In this document: positions 63,816-64,000 of the stretch, piece by piece
Position numbering within the stretch: position 1 is the first letter of the stretch
Layout: each line of letters opens with the position of its first letter
Source: Symbiodinium natans
Lineage: Eukaryota; Sar; Dinophyceae; Suessiales; Symbiodiniaceae
DNA length: 64,000 nucleotides
NCBI GenBank assembly: GCA_905221605.1
Contig: CAJNDS010002546.1
Coordinates: forward strand, 431,589 to 495,588
Reading direction: 5' to 3'
The notes under the pieces: model-generated
The model's database searches: none
What the model was told of the DNA's origin: nothing
The model's input: only the letters and a program-made list of their open reading frames with translations
Position numbers and translations under genes: made by a program

Positions 63816-64000
63816 CCCCAGGCCAGGTACGCACTCAAGTTTCAGGTTGACTTCGTGTTTAGGGTTTAGGGTTTTAGGTTTTAGAGTTTAGGGTTTAGGG
63901 TTTATAAGGTTTAGGGCGGGGGGCGGGGGTTGATCCGTTGAATTGAGGGTTTAAGGCTTTAGGTTAAAGAGGCCCGAAACCCGAAACTGTAAACCCAAAG

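Noticed and set aside
1-64000. tRNA, rRNA, CRISPR or bacterial operon features
   Set aside because: I looked for clover-leaf arms, conserved rRNA words and spaced repeats with unique spacers and saw none. The 7-bp arrays have no spacers.

Overview
The window looks like nuclear DNA of a dinoflagellate (or a very close alveolate relative). The evidence is plant/alveolate-type telomere repeats (TTTAGGG), coding sequence cut into very small exons, 5' splice sites that are mostly GC or GA rather than GT, 3' splice sites that are almost always AG|G, and genes lined up on one strand. I cannot name the species. Almost none of the long open frames are genes; the coding signal lies in 20-110 nt islands that only make sense once spliced. 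I placed the exons by hand from protein-family memory, splice dinucleotides and reading phase; no alignment was run.

Layout: (1) 1-2046 is telomere-like repeat, one assembly gap and no firmly assigned exon. (2) About 2047-22363 (+) is a class III nucleotidyl (adenylate/guanylate) cyclase in at least 24 exons, including the metal-binding, substrate and transition-state motifs of the catalytic domain and a conserved C-terminal extension. Its 5' end is not found. (3) 22431-24327 is a repeat-rich gap between genes. (4) About 24328-50345 (+) is a nearly complete cytosolic-type glycyl-tRNA synthetase in 38 recognised exons (about 625 codons) plus one tentative N-terminal exon, ending in a TGA. (5) 50346-64000 holds further exon-like islands on + (52.1-53.7, 56.6, 57.4, 58.2, 62.0, 62.7, 63.4 and 63.8 kb) that probably belong to one or more unidentified genes.

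The introns are the striking part. By eye, 59 of the 60 introns between placed exons contain TTTAGGG or CCCTAAA tracts, in either orientation, from two copies to more than fifteen; the exception is 30556-30793. The shortest introns (140-200 nt) are mostly telomere-like array. Scattered among the arrays are several families of 70-130 bp palindromic, MITE-like elements. One family leaves 8-bp target duplications, and some copies carry telomere-like repeats in their loops. A variant satellite (TTTAGGA) and GC-rich minisatellites fill the largest intron (2093-5522).

The two identified genes are functionally unrelated (second-messenger synthesis and translation). What they share is architecture: same strand, micro-exons, GC/GA splice donors and telomere-repeat introns.
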